A program made the translations under genes and the position numbers. Shown here one piece after another: positions 1 through 6,804 of a DNA stretch of 9,710 nt. The stretch is from Chloroflexota bacterium (GTDB lineage: Bacteria; Chloroflexota; UBA4733): positions 1 through 9,710 of the forward strand of contig JANWJO010000236.1 in assembly GCA_025449435.1 (NCBI GenBank), in the 5' to 3' direction. Position 1 is the first letter of the stretch. Every line of letters starts with the position of its first letter. A model generated the notes under the pieces. It was not told where the DNA came from. It ran no database searches and saw only the letters and a list, made by a program, of their open reading frames with translations.

Positions 1-412
1 CCAGGTGGCCCGGCCCTTTGGGCGCCACCATGCTCACATCAACCTCGTGGGGCGGCTGGATTTGGGTGAAGTGAATGTTGAAGCCGTGCGCAAACATCAA
101 GGTGTTGCCAGGCTTGAGGTGGGCAGCGACTTCCGCCTCATAGATCGCCTTCTGCGACTGGTCGGGGAGCAGCATCATGACCATGTCGCCCAAGGCAGCC
201 GCTTCGCTCACCGTGGTGACGTGCAAGCCAGCCTGTTCGGCGCGCTGCCAGGAGTTACTGCCCTTGCGCAAGCCCACGACGACGTCAGCGCCGCTGTCCT
301 TGAGGTTGAGGGAATGAGCGTGCCCCTGGCTGCCGTAACCCAGGATGGCGATCTTCTTGCCCTGAATATGCGCCAGGTCAGCGTCCGCGTCGTAGTACAT
401 TTTCATTGGCAT
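1..412 (-). CDS. ilvC: Ketol-acid reductoisomerase, class I (N-terminal part, cut by the window edge)
   Basis: This is the NADPH-dependent isomeroreductase that converts acetolactate or acetohydroxybutyrate to the dihydroxy acid in valine, leucine and isoleucine synthesis. About 137 N-terminal residues are visible. They begin [13 protein letters not shown] and run into the Rossmann dinucleotide-binding motif [19 protein letters not shown] (about residues 23-41), then the coenzyme-specificity loop [10 protein letters not shown], then MMLLPDQ and VAPKGPGH near the edge. All are hallmark KARI sequences; the knotted helical catalytic domain lies outside the window. I place the start at ATG 410-412 because AGGA lies 10 nt upstream; the next in-frame ATG (404-406) would be 16 nt from it. 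The gene begins 7 nt after the ilvN stop, so it is almost certainly in the same T-box-controlled transcript. Confidence 0.96.
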   Translation of the reverse strand, partial: MPMKMYYDADADLAHIQGKKIAILGYGSQGHAHSLNLKDSGADVVVGLRKGSNSWQRAEQAGLHVTTVSEAAALGDMVMMLLPDQSQKAIYEAEVAAHLKPGNTLMFAHGFNIHFTQIQPPHEVDVSMVAPKGPGHL

Positions 413-419
413 GCGCTTA

Positions 420-944
420 TTATCCTGCTGCTTCCAACTTGACGTCGCTCAACTTGGCGACGCTATCTCCCCGCGTCATGGCCGCCGAACCGGTGCGGAC
501 CATCTCCTTGATGCCGTAGGGACGAAGTAGGTTGAGGAGGTTCCCCACTTTGTCTTCCCCGCCCGTCACCTCCACGATCATCGAGTCGTGAGCGACATCT
601 GCGATCTTAGCGCGGAATACCTCCACAAGTGTTGCAATCTCCGGCCGCTGCGCTACCGTCGCTGTGACTTTAATGAGCGCTAGCTCGCTGACGACTGAGG
701 GGTCGTGCGTGACATCCGACACTTTGAGGACTTCGACGACCTTGTACAGCTGCTTGATGACCTGTTCGACGTCGGTGTTTTCGGCATCCACGACCACGGT
801 CATGCGCGACACGTGCGGCCGCTCGGTGCGCCCAACCGTCAGGCTGTCGATGTTGAAGTTGCGGCGGCGGAACAAGCTCACGACGCGGTTGAGCACGCCG
901 GAACGATCCTGGAGCAAAGCGACAAGGATGTGCTGGTTTTTCAC
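420..944 (-). CDS. ilvN: Acetolactate synthase small (regulatory) subunit
   Basis: This 174-aa protein is the regulatory subunit that activates the IlvB catalytic subunit and gives it feedback inhibition by branched-chain amino acids, classically valine. An N-terminal ACT domain covers about residues 4-77 ([20 protein letters not shown], then IDSLTVG). A C-terminal ALS small-subunit domain covers about residues 84-162 and ends in [11 protein letters not shown]. Compared with E. coli IlvH, the valine-site Gly and the second Asn are kept (G16, N31), while the first Asn is Asp (D13), as in actinobacterial IlvN. Length is typical of the family. The start is GTG at 942-944 and overlaps the ilvB stop as GTGA, which implies translational coupling and roughly matched synthesis of the two subunits. 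ilvC follows after 7 nt. Confidence 0.96.
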   Translation of the reverse strand: MKNQHILVALLQDRSGVLNRVVSLFRRRNFNIDSLTVGRTERPHVSRMTVVVDAENTDVEQVIKQLYKVVEVLKVSDVTHDPSVVSELALIKVTATVAQRPEIATLVEVFRAKIADVAHDSMIVEVTGGEDKVGNLLNLLRPYGIKEMVRTGSAAMTRGDSVAKLSDVKLEAAG

Positions 945-2611
945 GCCTCAATCATTTCCGCGATGCTGCGACCGCGACGCACCATGGGGTACACATTCTC
1001 ACTGGCTTCGGTGACCGCCTCGATCATGGCAGGTCCAGGCGTTTCCATTACCTTACGCAGGCCCTCTTCGTACTCTTGCGGGTTGGTGGCGCGCCAGGTG
1101 GGCACACCGAAAGCATCGCCCAGCTTCACGAAATCGGGGTTGCGCTGAAAATCGCTGTGAACGAAGTTGCTCTTGTAAATGATGTTCTGCCACTGGTGCA
1201 CCATGCCCAGCGACTTGTTGTTGATGAGCAGAATCTTCACCGGTAACTGCGTCTCGGCGAGCGTCGCAAGTTCTTGCATGGACATCATGAAGCCACCGTC
1301 GCCAAGGATGGCCCAGGAATCCTCACCAGGACGCGCAGCCGCCACGCCGATGGCGGCGGGCAGGCCGAAGCCCATCGCGCCCAGCCCACCGGCGCTAAAC
1401 AGCGCGTTGGCACGGTTGAACCAGTAGTACTGGGCGGCCCACATCTGATGCTGGCCAACGTCGGTAGAAACCGACGCCCGCCCACCGGTGAGGTCGGAGA
1501 TCATTTTGATGAGCCAGGGCGTGGTGAGCGGATTCGTGGGCATGGGGGTAGCCAGCGGGTGTTCCCGGCGCCAGTGGTCGATTTGCTCGGTCCACTCGCA
1601 ATGTTGGGCCTTGTCGATTAGCGGCATGAGCGCGTGCAGCACCGTGGCGGCGTCGCCCACGATCGGCACGGCCGATTTGACGTTCTTATCAATTTCGGCG
1701 GGGTCGATGTCGATGTGTACGACCTTGGCGTTGGGCGCGAAGCCAGGCAGATATTGGGTGACGCGATCGTCGAAGCGCATGCCGAGACCGATCAACACGT
1801 CGGCGTTGGTAACAGCGAAGTTGGCATAGGCCATGCCGTGCATACCCACCATGCCGTAAAACAGCCGGTGGCTAGCCGGGAACGAACTGAGGCCCAGGAA
1901 CGTGGAGATGACCGGAATCTCAGCCTTCTCGGCCAGTTCCAGCAACTCGGCATAGGCGTGCGAAAAAATGACGCCGTGGCCGGCGAGGATGACCGGCCGC
2001 TTGGCGCCGTTGATGAGTTCTGCCGCCGAGCGAATCGCCCGGACATTACCGGAGCGTGTCGGCTTGTAGCCAGGCAGGTCCACCTTGTCCGGCCAGCGGA
2101 ACTCGGTGTGTTCGGCAAACAGGTTGCGCGGGATGTCGATGAGCACGGGCCCGCGCCGGCCGGTGCCGGCCAGGTGGAATGCCTCGTGCATAGTAGGAGC
2201 GATGTCAGAGACGCGCTCCACCATGTAGTTGTGCTTGGTGATGGGCAGCGTCACCCCGGTGATATCGCACTCCTGGAACCCATCGTGGCCGATCATCGCC
2301 TGGCTCACGTTGCCGGTCAGCACCACGAAGCCGGACGAGTCCATCATGGCGTTGGCGATGCCGGTGACGGTGTTGGTGGCGCCAGGACCCGACGTGACGA
2401 GGGCCACGCCCACCTTGCCGCTAGCGCGGGAGTAGGCATCAGCCGCAAAGGCTGCGGCTTGCTCGTGGCGCACCAGAATGTGCTTGATATGGGGAAAGTC
2501 AGGGAGCACATCGTACAGATCGAGCACGGTGCCGCCAGGTACGCCAAAGATTGTGTCGACGCCGGCCCGAGTGAGGGCCTCGCCGACAATGTGCGCGCCA
2601 TTCATCTTCAT
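941..2611 (-). CDS. ilvB: Acetolactate synthase large (catalytic) subunit
   Basis: This 556-aa thiamine-diphosphate- and FAD-dependent enzyme condenses two pyruvates, or pyruvate with 2-oxobutyrate, to acetolactate or acetohydroxybutyrate, the first committed step of branched-chain amino acid synthesis. The N-terminal PYR domain has FGVPGG (22-27) and the catalytic Glu in VRHEQAAAFAADAY (E50), then SGPGATN. A central FAD-binding region follows. The C-terminal PP domain has the ThDP motif from GDG (437-439) to NN (464-465), followed by LGMVHQWQ. It ends [14 protein letters not shown]. Length is normal for the family. I use ATG 2609-2611; AGAGG lies 11 nt upstream, and an in-frame ATG two codons later is the only nearby alternative. 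It is the first gene of the operon, 28 nt after the U-tract of the second T-box terminator, and its stop overlaps the ilvN start. Confidence 0.97.
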   Translation of the reverse strand: MKMNGAHIVGEALTRAGVDTIFGVPGGTVLDLYDVLPDFPHIKHILVRHEQAAAFAADAYSRASGKVGVALVTSGPGATNTVTGIANAMMDSSGFVVLTGNVSQAMIGHDGFQECDITGVTLPITKHNYMVERVSDIAPTMHEAFHLAGTGRRGPVLIDIPRNLFAEHTEFRWPDKVDLPGYKPTRSGNVRAIRSAAELINGAKRPVILAGHGVIFSHAYAELLELAEKAEIPVISTFLGLSSFPASHRLFYGMVGMHGMAYANFAVTNADVLIGLGMRFDDRVTQYLPGFAPNAKVVHIDIDPAEIDKNVKSAVPIVGDAATVLHALMPLIDKAQHCEWTEQIDHWRREHPLATPMPTNPLTTPWLIKMISDLTGGRASVSTDVGQHQMWAAQYYWFNRANALFSAGGLGAMGFGLPAAIGVAAARPGEDSWAILGDGGFMMSMQELATLAETQLPVKILLINNKSLGMVHQWQNIIYKSNFVHSDFQRNPDFVKLGDAFGVPTWRATNPQEYEEGLRKVMETPGPAMIEAVTEASENVYPMVRRGRSIAEMIEA

Positions 2612-2638
2612 TGCCTAGCCAACCTCTCACCCTCTGCG

Positions 2639-2673
2639 GTAAATAAAAAGCTCGTCCCAACAGAGGGACGAGC
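2639..2673 (-). terminator. Intrinsic terminator of T-box module 2
   Basis: On the minus strand GCTCGTCCC (2665-2673) and GGGACGAGC (2650-2658) form a perfect 9-bp stem with a six-base loop, followed immediately by TTTTTATTTA (2640-2649). This is the last barrier before the ilvB ribosome binding site. Confidence 0.92.
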
Positions 2674-2694
2674 GTATGCCCGCGATGCCACCCT
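2664..2694 (-). promoter_or_regulatory. Antiterminator of T-box module 2
   Basis: Helix A1 pairs AGGG (2691-2694) with CCCT (2664-2667). The bulge contains TGGCATC, in which the usual ACC is ATC, while the tRNA-binding TGGC is unchanged. Helix A2 pairs CGGGC (2678-2682) with GCTCG (2669-2673) around a four-base loop. The 3' strands of A1 and A2 also belong to terminator 2. The T-box core is identical to module 1 at 15 of 16 positions, which points to duplication, while the flanking sequence has diverged. Confidence 0.82.
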
Positions 2695-2734
2695 ACATTG
2701 ACACGTACTACCTGGAAGCAGCATGCCGCACCAA

Positions 2735-2766
2735 CAAAAAACGCCCCGTCCCTCAAAGGGACGAGA
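2735..2766 (-). terminator. Intrinsic terminator of T-box module 1
   Basis: On the minus strand CGTCCCT (2757-2763) and AGGGACG (2747-2753) form a 7-bp stem around TTG. Two G·T pairs and one C-G pair extend it to 2744-2766. Two bases after the stem come six T (2736-2741). The longer helix uses G·T pairs, so it may be leakier than the second terminator. Confidence 0.85.
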
Positions 2767-2791
2767 GCGCAATCTCCCGCGGTGCCACCCT
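2757..2791 (-). promoter_or_regulatory. Antiterminator of T-box module 1
   Basis: Helix A1 pairs AGGG (2788-2791) with CCCT (2757-2760). The bulge between helices carries TGGCACC, the tRNA acceptor-end binding sequence. Helix A2 pairs CGGGAG (2774-2779) with CTCTCG (2762-2767) around a six-base loop. Its 3' half is shared with the 5' arm of terminator 1, so the two folds exclude each other, as the T-box mechanism requires. Confidence 0.85.
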
Positions 2792-3027
2792 ACTTGGCAG
2801 TCTCCGCACGACCTCGTAAAAGGCAGGCGGCGTGCCCACTCGGCGCAGGATAACGGCTGCTACCCGGGTGGAGCTACTGTGGCCAGCGGCCGGTTCACAC
2901 CACCTGCTCAGGGGCGAGTTCTGCACACTTGCGGCGCCAGGCTCACACGAACCCCGGCTCGCTGCGGCCCGAAGTGGGCGTACTACTCCCCGTCAGCGCT
3001 ACTTGGAGATCCAAGCTCTTCGCGCGG

Positions 3028-3056
3028 AGTGTACGGTTATGATGTTGAACTGTCAA
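3028..3056 (-). promoter_or_regulatory. Sigma70-type promoter of the ilvBNC T-box leader
   Basis: On the minus strand a perfect -35 box TTGACA (3051-3056) and a -10 box TACACT (3028-3033) are separated by exactly 17 bp. Transcription should start near 3021, about 25 nt before Stem I of the T-box. A small hairpin (CTTGG ATCT CCAAG, 3002-3015) would be the first structure in the transcript. A short inverted repeat, TTGCA...TGCAA (3060-3076), lies just upstream of the -35 box and could be an operator, but nothing else supports that. Confidence 0.88.
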
Positions 3057-3159
3057 TCATTGCAACGGCGCTGCAACACGGTGAGTCCTGGGACAGGTCT
3101 GCTACGACGAGTAGGACCGCCCCATTGCGCCAGATGTCACGAGGGGCGGGGAGCATTAC

Positions 3160-3765
3160 TTGAAGTCTAATGCTTCAGATTTCCGCATTCGCTGGGCGCC
3201 CAAGTTGCGACCTGAACGGCTAGCGCAACTCTACCGTACCGATGCTTTGGGCCTTCGTGATCCGGCGCTCATCAGCGAGGTCGGCGACATGTTGCTCAGG
3301 CGCTGTGAGAGCATCATCCTGGTGAGCAGCTGGCGCTTTGTCTGCCCACGCTGTGGCGACGTGGTGGCTACCGATCACGGCAAGTCATCGAAGGACGAGG
3401 ACGTGATTTCGTGCCCAGGGTGCCTTTGGTCGAGTACGCGGCTAGCGATCCATCGCAGCTGGCAACATCTTGATCTGTTTGCAGGTAACGATCAGGGGGC
3501 GTTCCAGCGCTATGTGGACACCTATCCACAGGCAGGTAACGACACCCAGAAGATGCTGGCGATTGACGCGCTGATTCACGACTTTCACCAATTCCTGGCG
3601 AGCGAACGGCCGCACCGTTTAGTGGCAGTGAACTTGATCGAGGGCAACCATAAACAGGTGCTCGTACTGCTGGACACACTGGCCTACGGCGATGCGAGCA
3701 GCGCGGGAATTGCTAACCAACGACAGCAGTGGGACGAGCGCCGCCAGATCATGAACCGAGGATAA
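3160..3765 (+). CDS. Zinc-ribbon protein of unknown function
   Basis: I do not recognise this 201-aa protein. A four-cysteine zinc ribbon is clear: CPRC (C62, C65) and CPGC (C85, C88), 19 residues apart between the pairs, preceded by a stretch of hydrophobic and basic residues. The C-terminal half is rich in conserved-looking charged and aromatic residues (HRSWQHLDLF, KMLAIDALIHDFHQF at about 130-146, LIEGNHKQVLVLLDTLAYGD at about 158-177) and is soluble, with no membrane segment or signal peptide. I choose the TTG start at 3160-3162 because GGGAG (3149-3153) lies 6 nt upstream; no ATG or GTG in frame lies between the upstream stop (3112-3114) and this site. The gene is divergent from the ilv operon and 190 bp from the next gene. 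The protein probably binds zinc; any nucleic-acid or enzymatic role is unsupported. Confidence 0.75.
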   Translation: MKSNASDFRIRWAPKLRPERLAQLYRTDALGLRDPALISEVGDMLLRRCESIILVSSWRFVCPRCGDVVATDHGKSSKDEDVISCPGCLWSSTRLAIHRSWQHLDLFAGNDQGAFQRYVDTYPQAGNDTQKMLAIDALIHDFHQFLASERPHRLVAVNLIEGNHKQVLVLLDTLAYGDASSAGIANQRQQWDERRQIMNRG

Positions 3766-3957
3766 GCTCCGCGACCGCTACCGGCCAAAGCAGTATTGGG
3801 TGTTGCCAAGGTACCGCACCGTACAACAACGATTTATTGTTCATTTTGGTACCATGACGATGGTCGTTCTGCTGGGGGGAAGACATTCGTCTCCTTGTCT
3901 GGAGCAAGGAGTCGTCACGTCGCCGGGAGCAGCGCGATTGAAGAAAGGGTTAGGACC
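3766..3957. other. Intergenic spacer with an inverted repeat (3891-3911)
   Basis: No gene is supported here; the open frame running into the next gene from 3796 lacks a ribosome site or family similarity. CTCCTTG (3891-3897) and CAAGGAG (3905-3911) form a perfect 7-bp inverted repeat with a seven-base loop, 46 bp upstream of the next start. ACCAT/ATGGT (3851-3864) is a second small inverted repeat. There is no U-tract, so a terminator is unlikely; an operator or a leader hairpin is possible. I could not find a convincing -35/-10 pair. Confidence 0.4.
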
Positions 3958-4230
3958 ATGCAACTTAATCCTGGCGGGCTTATTGCGTGGCTAGTCGTGG
4001 GGCTCATCGCCGGTTGGCTGGCGGGGCAGGTCGTGAAGGGCGGCGGCTACGGCATCGTTGGCGACATCGTCGTCGGGATCATCGGCGCGTTCATCGGCGG
4101 TTTCATAGTGTCGCTGCTCGGGATCGGCGGCTCGACGGGGCTTATTGGGAGCATCGTCGTCGCATTCATCGGAGCCGTGATCCTGATTGCGATCTTGCGG
4201 GCCGTCGGTGGGTCGCGAACGCGAGCCTAA
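3958..4230 (+). CDS. GlsB/YeaQ/YmgE family small membrane protein
   Basis: This 90-aa protein belongs to the transglycosylase-associated (GlsB/YeaQ/YmgE) family, small integral membrane proteins often linked to general or envelope stress in other bacteria; the molecular function is not established. Three hydrophobic glycine-rich segments are visible: LIAWLVVGLIAGWLAGQVV (about 8-26), IVGDIVVGIIGAFIGGFIV (about 32-50) and LIGSIVVAFIGAVILIAIL (about 61-79), with the family motif of Gly every few residues. I start at ATG 3958-3960, which gives the usual family length and has AAAGGG about 8 nt upstream, rather than at the far upstream GTG-like extension (3796). The AI-2E transporter gene begins about 16 bp after the stop and may be co-transcribed. 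Confidence 0.88.
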   Translation: MQLNPGGLIAWLVVGLIAGWLAGQVVKGGGYGIVGDIVVGIIGAFIGGFIVSLLGIGGSTGLIGSIVVAFIGAVILIAILRAVGGSRTRA

Positions 4231-4246
4231 CCCAGCGGGTACGAAG

Positions 4247-5395
4247 TTGCCGGGCGCGCTCGGAGGCGACGCGATCGACCGGGATCCCGTCGCCTCCGAG
4301 ATTGGCGCGCGTGATGGCGGTGGGACGAGCCCACCGGCTGTGGGCCGGGCGCTCACGCCAAGGGCGATTGCGCTCATGGCAGTGGTGTGTCTCAGCGTGC
4401 TCGTGGGCGCTTACGCCCTCTGGCTACTGCGCTCGGTGCTCCTGTTGGCGCTGCTGGCCGTCATGCTCGGCACGTCCATCGAGCCCGCCGTCAACCTCCT
4501 CCGTCGCGGCCCATTCACGCGGGGTTCGGGCGTTCTTGCCATCTACTGCCTGGTGATCGCAGTCCTGGCGGTACCGGCCGCGATCCTCATCCCAAGCGCC
4601 GTCGCCCAAGCATCTACGTTCGCGGCACAGGCGCCCGCGACCTTGGACCGGCTGCGCGCGTCAGCGACCAGCCTCGAGCCCGCGGCCCTCCGGACGGTGG
4701 CGATCGGGCTTGTCGATCAGGTGGACAGCGCCATCAACCAGCCGGGCGCGCCGCTCGGTGTGCAACTCGTCACGGCGGGCGCAACGGCGGTGAAGGGAAT
4801 CGTCGACTTCCTGACTGTCTTCGTGCTCGCCTACTACTGGCTCGTGGAGCGCGCGTCGATAAAGCGAATTGTCTTGCGCGCGGTCGCGCCCGACCACGCT
4901 GGACATATCAACACGGTTTGGGTGGAGATTGAGGAGAAGCTCGGCGCCTGGGTACGGGGACAGCTCGTGTGCATGCTCGCTGTCGGCGTCACGGCAGGCG
5001 CCGGCTTCTTCGCCATCGGTTTGCCCCAGCCGATCTTACTCGGGGTGGTGGCAGGCCTCTGCGAGATCGTGCCCCTCGCCGGGCCACTGCTTGCGTTCGC
5101 CCCGGCCGTGCTCGTGGCGTTCACTGTGGGCCCTCAGACGGCGCTAGGAGTACTGCTGTTCGCCGTCGTGGTCCAGCAACTCGAGAGCAACGTCCTCGTG
5201 CCGCGAGTGATAAGCCGTAGCGTCGGAGTCAGCCCGCTGACGGTTTTGCTCGGTGTGCTCGCCGGCGCCACGCTCGCGGGGATCTATGGGGCGCTTGTGG
5301 CGGTGCCTGTGGCAGCGGCGACGCAAGTCGTGTTTGCCCATCTGCTGCACTATGAGCCGGCGTCGGGCGAAGTGCAGGAGACTGCTCCAGCCTGA
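4247..5395 (+). CDS. AI-2E/PerM family transporter (UPF0118)
   Basis: This is a polytopic inner-membrane protein of the AI-2E exporter/PerM family. Members have been implicated in autoinducer-2 export, Na+/H+ antiport or solute permeation; the substrate cannot be read from sequence. From the start I use it is 382 aa. Two N-terminal membrane helices (about 41-80) lead to SIEPAVNLLRRG. A large polar middle region follows (about 118-230), then LGAWVRGQLVCM, then the family core LGVVAGLCEIVPLAGPLLAF (about 265-284) and QQLESNVLVPRVISRSVGVS (about 310-329) before the last helices. The C terminus is short and polar. The start is uncertain: TTG 4247 has only a weak ribosome site, TTG 4187 would overlap the preceding gene by 44 bp, and GTG 4340 or ATG 4376 would shorten the polar N terminus. 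The gene converges with the Nramp-like gene, 14 bp apart, with no obvious shared terminator. Confidence 0.88.
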   Translation: MPGALGGDAIDRDPVASEIGARDGGGTSPPAVGRALTPRAIALMAVVCLSVLVGAYALWLLRSVLLLALLAVMLGTSIEPAVNLLRRGPFTRGSGVLAIYCLVIAVLAVPAAILIPSAVAQASTFAAQAPATLDRLRASATSLEPAALRTVAIGLVDQVDSAINQPGAPLGVQLVTAGATAVKGIVDFLTVFVLAYYWLVERASIKRIVLRAVAPDHAGHINTVWVEIEEKLGAWVRGQLVCMLAVGVTAGAGFFAIGLPQPILLGVVAGLCEIVPLAGPLLAFAPAVLVAFTVGPQTALGVLLFAVVVQQLESNVLVPRVISRSVGVSPLTVLLGVLAGATLAGIYGALVAVPVAAATQVVFAHLLHYEPASGEVQETAPA

Positions 5396-5409
5396 CGGAC
5401 CAGCGCGGC

Positions 5410-6804
5410 TCAGCTCCCAATAGCTCCAATTCCAAACCAACTCAGGACCTGGGCGCCTGCACCCGCGACAATCGCAATCGCGATGAGTGCGACGGTTCCC
5501 CAGCCCAGCACATTGTACGCGCGCCCATTTGTGAGATTGCCCGCGATGCGCCGGTCGTTGATGAGTAGCATGAGGAAAATGAGGATGACTGGCAGCAGAA
5601 TCCCGTTCAGGAGCTGCACGTACACGAGGAACTGGATAACGGCACTCGTGGGAGCGAGCATCGCGGCGGCAGCGGCCATGGCGATGAGCACGGCGTAGGT
5701 GCCCAGGAAAATCGGTGCCCGCCGGAAGTCGAGGTTGACGCCTTTTCTGAAGCCGAACGCCTCGCTGATCGCGTAGGACGTCGCCAGTGGCAGCACTCCC
5801 GCCGCCAGGAGCGAGGCGCCGAGGATGCCAACAGCGAAGACGACCTCCGCGGCAGCCCCGGCCACTGGCGCGAGCGCCTGCGCAGCGTCAGCAGCGGTGT
5901 TGAGGTCCGTCTTGCCTACCTTGTGGAGCGTTGCCGCGGCGGCGATGATGATGAAACTCGAGATCGCGTTAGAGATGATGGCGCCAAAATAAGTGTCCGC
6001 ACGTTCGGACCCGTAGTGTCGTCGCGCGCCGCCCCGTTCGACGACGGCACTCTGCTGAAAAACTTGCTGATACGGCGAGATCGTCGTCCCGATTGTGGCG
6101 ACAAGCAGCGTTAGGAACGCCGGGTCTGAGCGCAACGTCGGCACGACGAGGCCGTGCGCCACAGCGCCCCAGTCGGGGTGGGCGAGGATCGCCGAGATCG
6201 GATAGGCGAGGAACGCGAGCGCCATGATCAGGAAGAGCTTCTCGACGCGGACGTAGCTGCCGGCGATGACCATGTAGCCCACGATCAAGGCGCTGAGCGG
6301 GATCGTGAGATAGGGGCTGACGCCGAAGAGACCGAGCGCCGATCCGATACCCATGAACTCCGTCACCAGGATGCTGCCGTTCGCGATCAGCACGACCGTG
6401 ACGGCGAACAGCGCCCAGGCAATCCCGAACCGCTCGCGGATAAGGTCCACTAGGCCCCGGCCGCTCGCGGCGCCAAGGCGAGCGCACATTTCCTGGACGA
6501 CGGCGAGCGAGATGGTGATGACGACCATGACCCAAAGCAGGTCGTAGCCATACTTGGCTCCCACCTGGCTGTATGTCGCAATGCCGCCCGCATCGTCGCC
6601 TGCGGTGCCGGCGATGAGTCCTGGACCAAGGATCGTAAGCCAGAGCAACGGACCCGTCGCCGGCTTGCGAAGACCACGTAACAACATGCTATGGCCGCGC
6701 ACAGTCAGGCGGACACCGGGCCTAATCGCTCGCGGCTGCTTCGGCACCTCGGGTCTGGACGCCGGCGCGGGCGCAGCATCGCCCGTTGCCTGCACAGGTT
6801 TCAT
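5410..6804 (-). CDS. Nramp-superfamily metal transporter, probably NRMT-like (Mg2+)
   Basis: This 464-aa integral membrane protein has about 11 hydrophobic segments and the Nramp (SLC11) layout. The first helix reads GPGLIAGTAGDDAGGIATYS (61-80): the canonical metal-binding DPGN aligns with D71-A72-G73-G74, so the Asp is kept and the Asn is Gly. In the sixth helix the canonical MPH aligns with S243-P244-Y245 in TTISPYQQVFQQS, so the metal-selective Met and the His are both missing. Known Mn/Fe Nramps depend on these residues; the NRMT branch that carries Mg2+ lacks the Met and Asn. I infer Mg2+ or another hard divalent ion. The N terminus is a polar, proline-rich tail of about 50 residues. 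The start is ATG 6802-6804, which overlaps the preceding stop as ATGA; the upstream TTG at 6834 is rejected. The partner gene encodes an MgtE_N-CBS protein. Confidence 0.88.
   Translation of the reverse strand: MKPVQATGDAAPAPASRPEVPKQPRAIRPGVRLTVRGHSMLLRGLRKPATGPLLWLTILGPGLIAGTAGDDAGGIATYSQVGAKYGYDLLWVMVVITISLAVVQEMCARLGAASGRGLVDLIRERFGIAWALFAVTVVLIANGSILVTEFMGIGSALGLFGVSPYLTIPLSALIVGYMVIAGSYVRVEKLFLIMALAFLAYPISAILAHPDWGAVAHGLVVPTLRSDPAFLTLLVATIGTTISPYQQVFQQSAVVERGGARRHYGSERADTYFGAIISNAISSFIIIAAAATLHKVGKTDLNTAADAAQALAPVAGAAAEVVFAVGILGASLLAAGVLPLATSYAISEAFGFRKGVNLDFRRAPIFLGTYAVLIAMAAAAAMLAPTSAVIQFLVYVQLLNGILLPVILIFLMLLINDRRIAGNLTNGRAYNVLGWGTVALIAIAIVAGAGAQVLSWFGIGAIGS

Larger units (their letters stand above)
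2639..3021 (-). promoter_or_regulatory. T-box riboswitch leader of ilvBNC: one Stem I, two antiterminator/terminator modules
   Basis: This RNA senses uncharged tRNA and controls read-through into ilvB. Stem I starts near 2997. Its base has a kink-turn-like pair of strands, CTGACGGGG (2988-2996) and CCCCTGAGC (2906-2914). The specifier loop has AGTA (2984-2987) facing GAA (2919-2921). The triplet after GAA is CTC (2916-2918), then one G, then the closing CCCC, so the apparent specifier is Leu CUC. The AG-bulge/distal-loop region is about 2941-2965. The conserved GTTATC (minus-strand reading, 2849-2854) and downstream GAGTG mark the Stem IIA/B region. Two T-box sequences follow: AGGGTGGCACCGCGGG (2776-2791) and AGGGTGGCATCGCGGG (2679-2694), each with its own terminator. 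Only about 40 nt separate terminator 1 from the second T-box sequence, so there is no second Stem I. A Leu specifier fits the gene content. The assignment as T-box is near certain; the specifier reading is likely. Confidence 0.93.

Noticed and set aside
1634..2701. Long plus-strand open frame (355 codons)
   Set aside because: It lies antisense to ilvB, its translation has no recognisable domain, and it runs into the T-box terminator; it is a high-GC shadow.
2723..3170. Two plus-strand open frames over the T-box leader
   Set aside because: The conserved T-box RNA, its terminators and the promoter on the other strand explain this sequence; the frames look like shadows.
5396..5409. Bidirectional terminator between the convergent AI-2E and Nramp-like genes
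   Set aside because: Only 14 bp separate the stops, and no stem with a T-tract could be drawn there.
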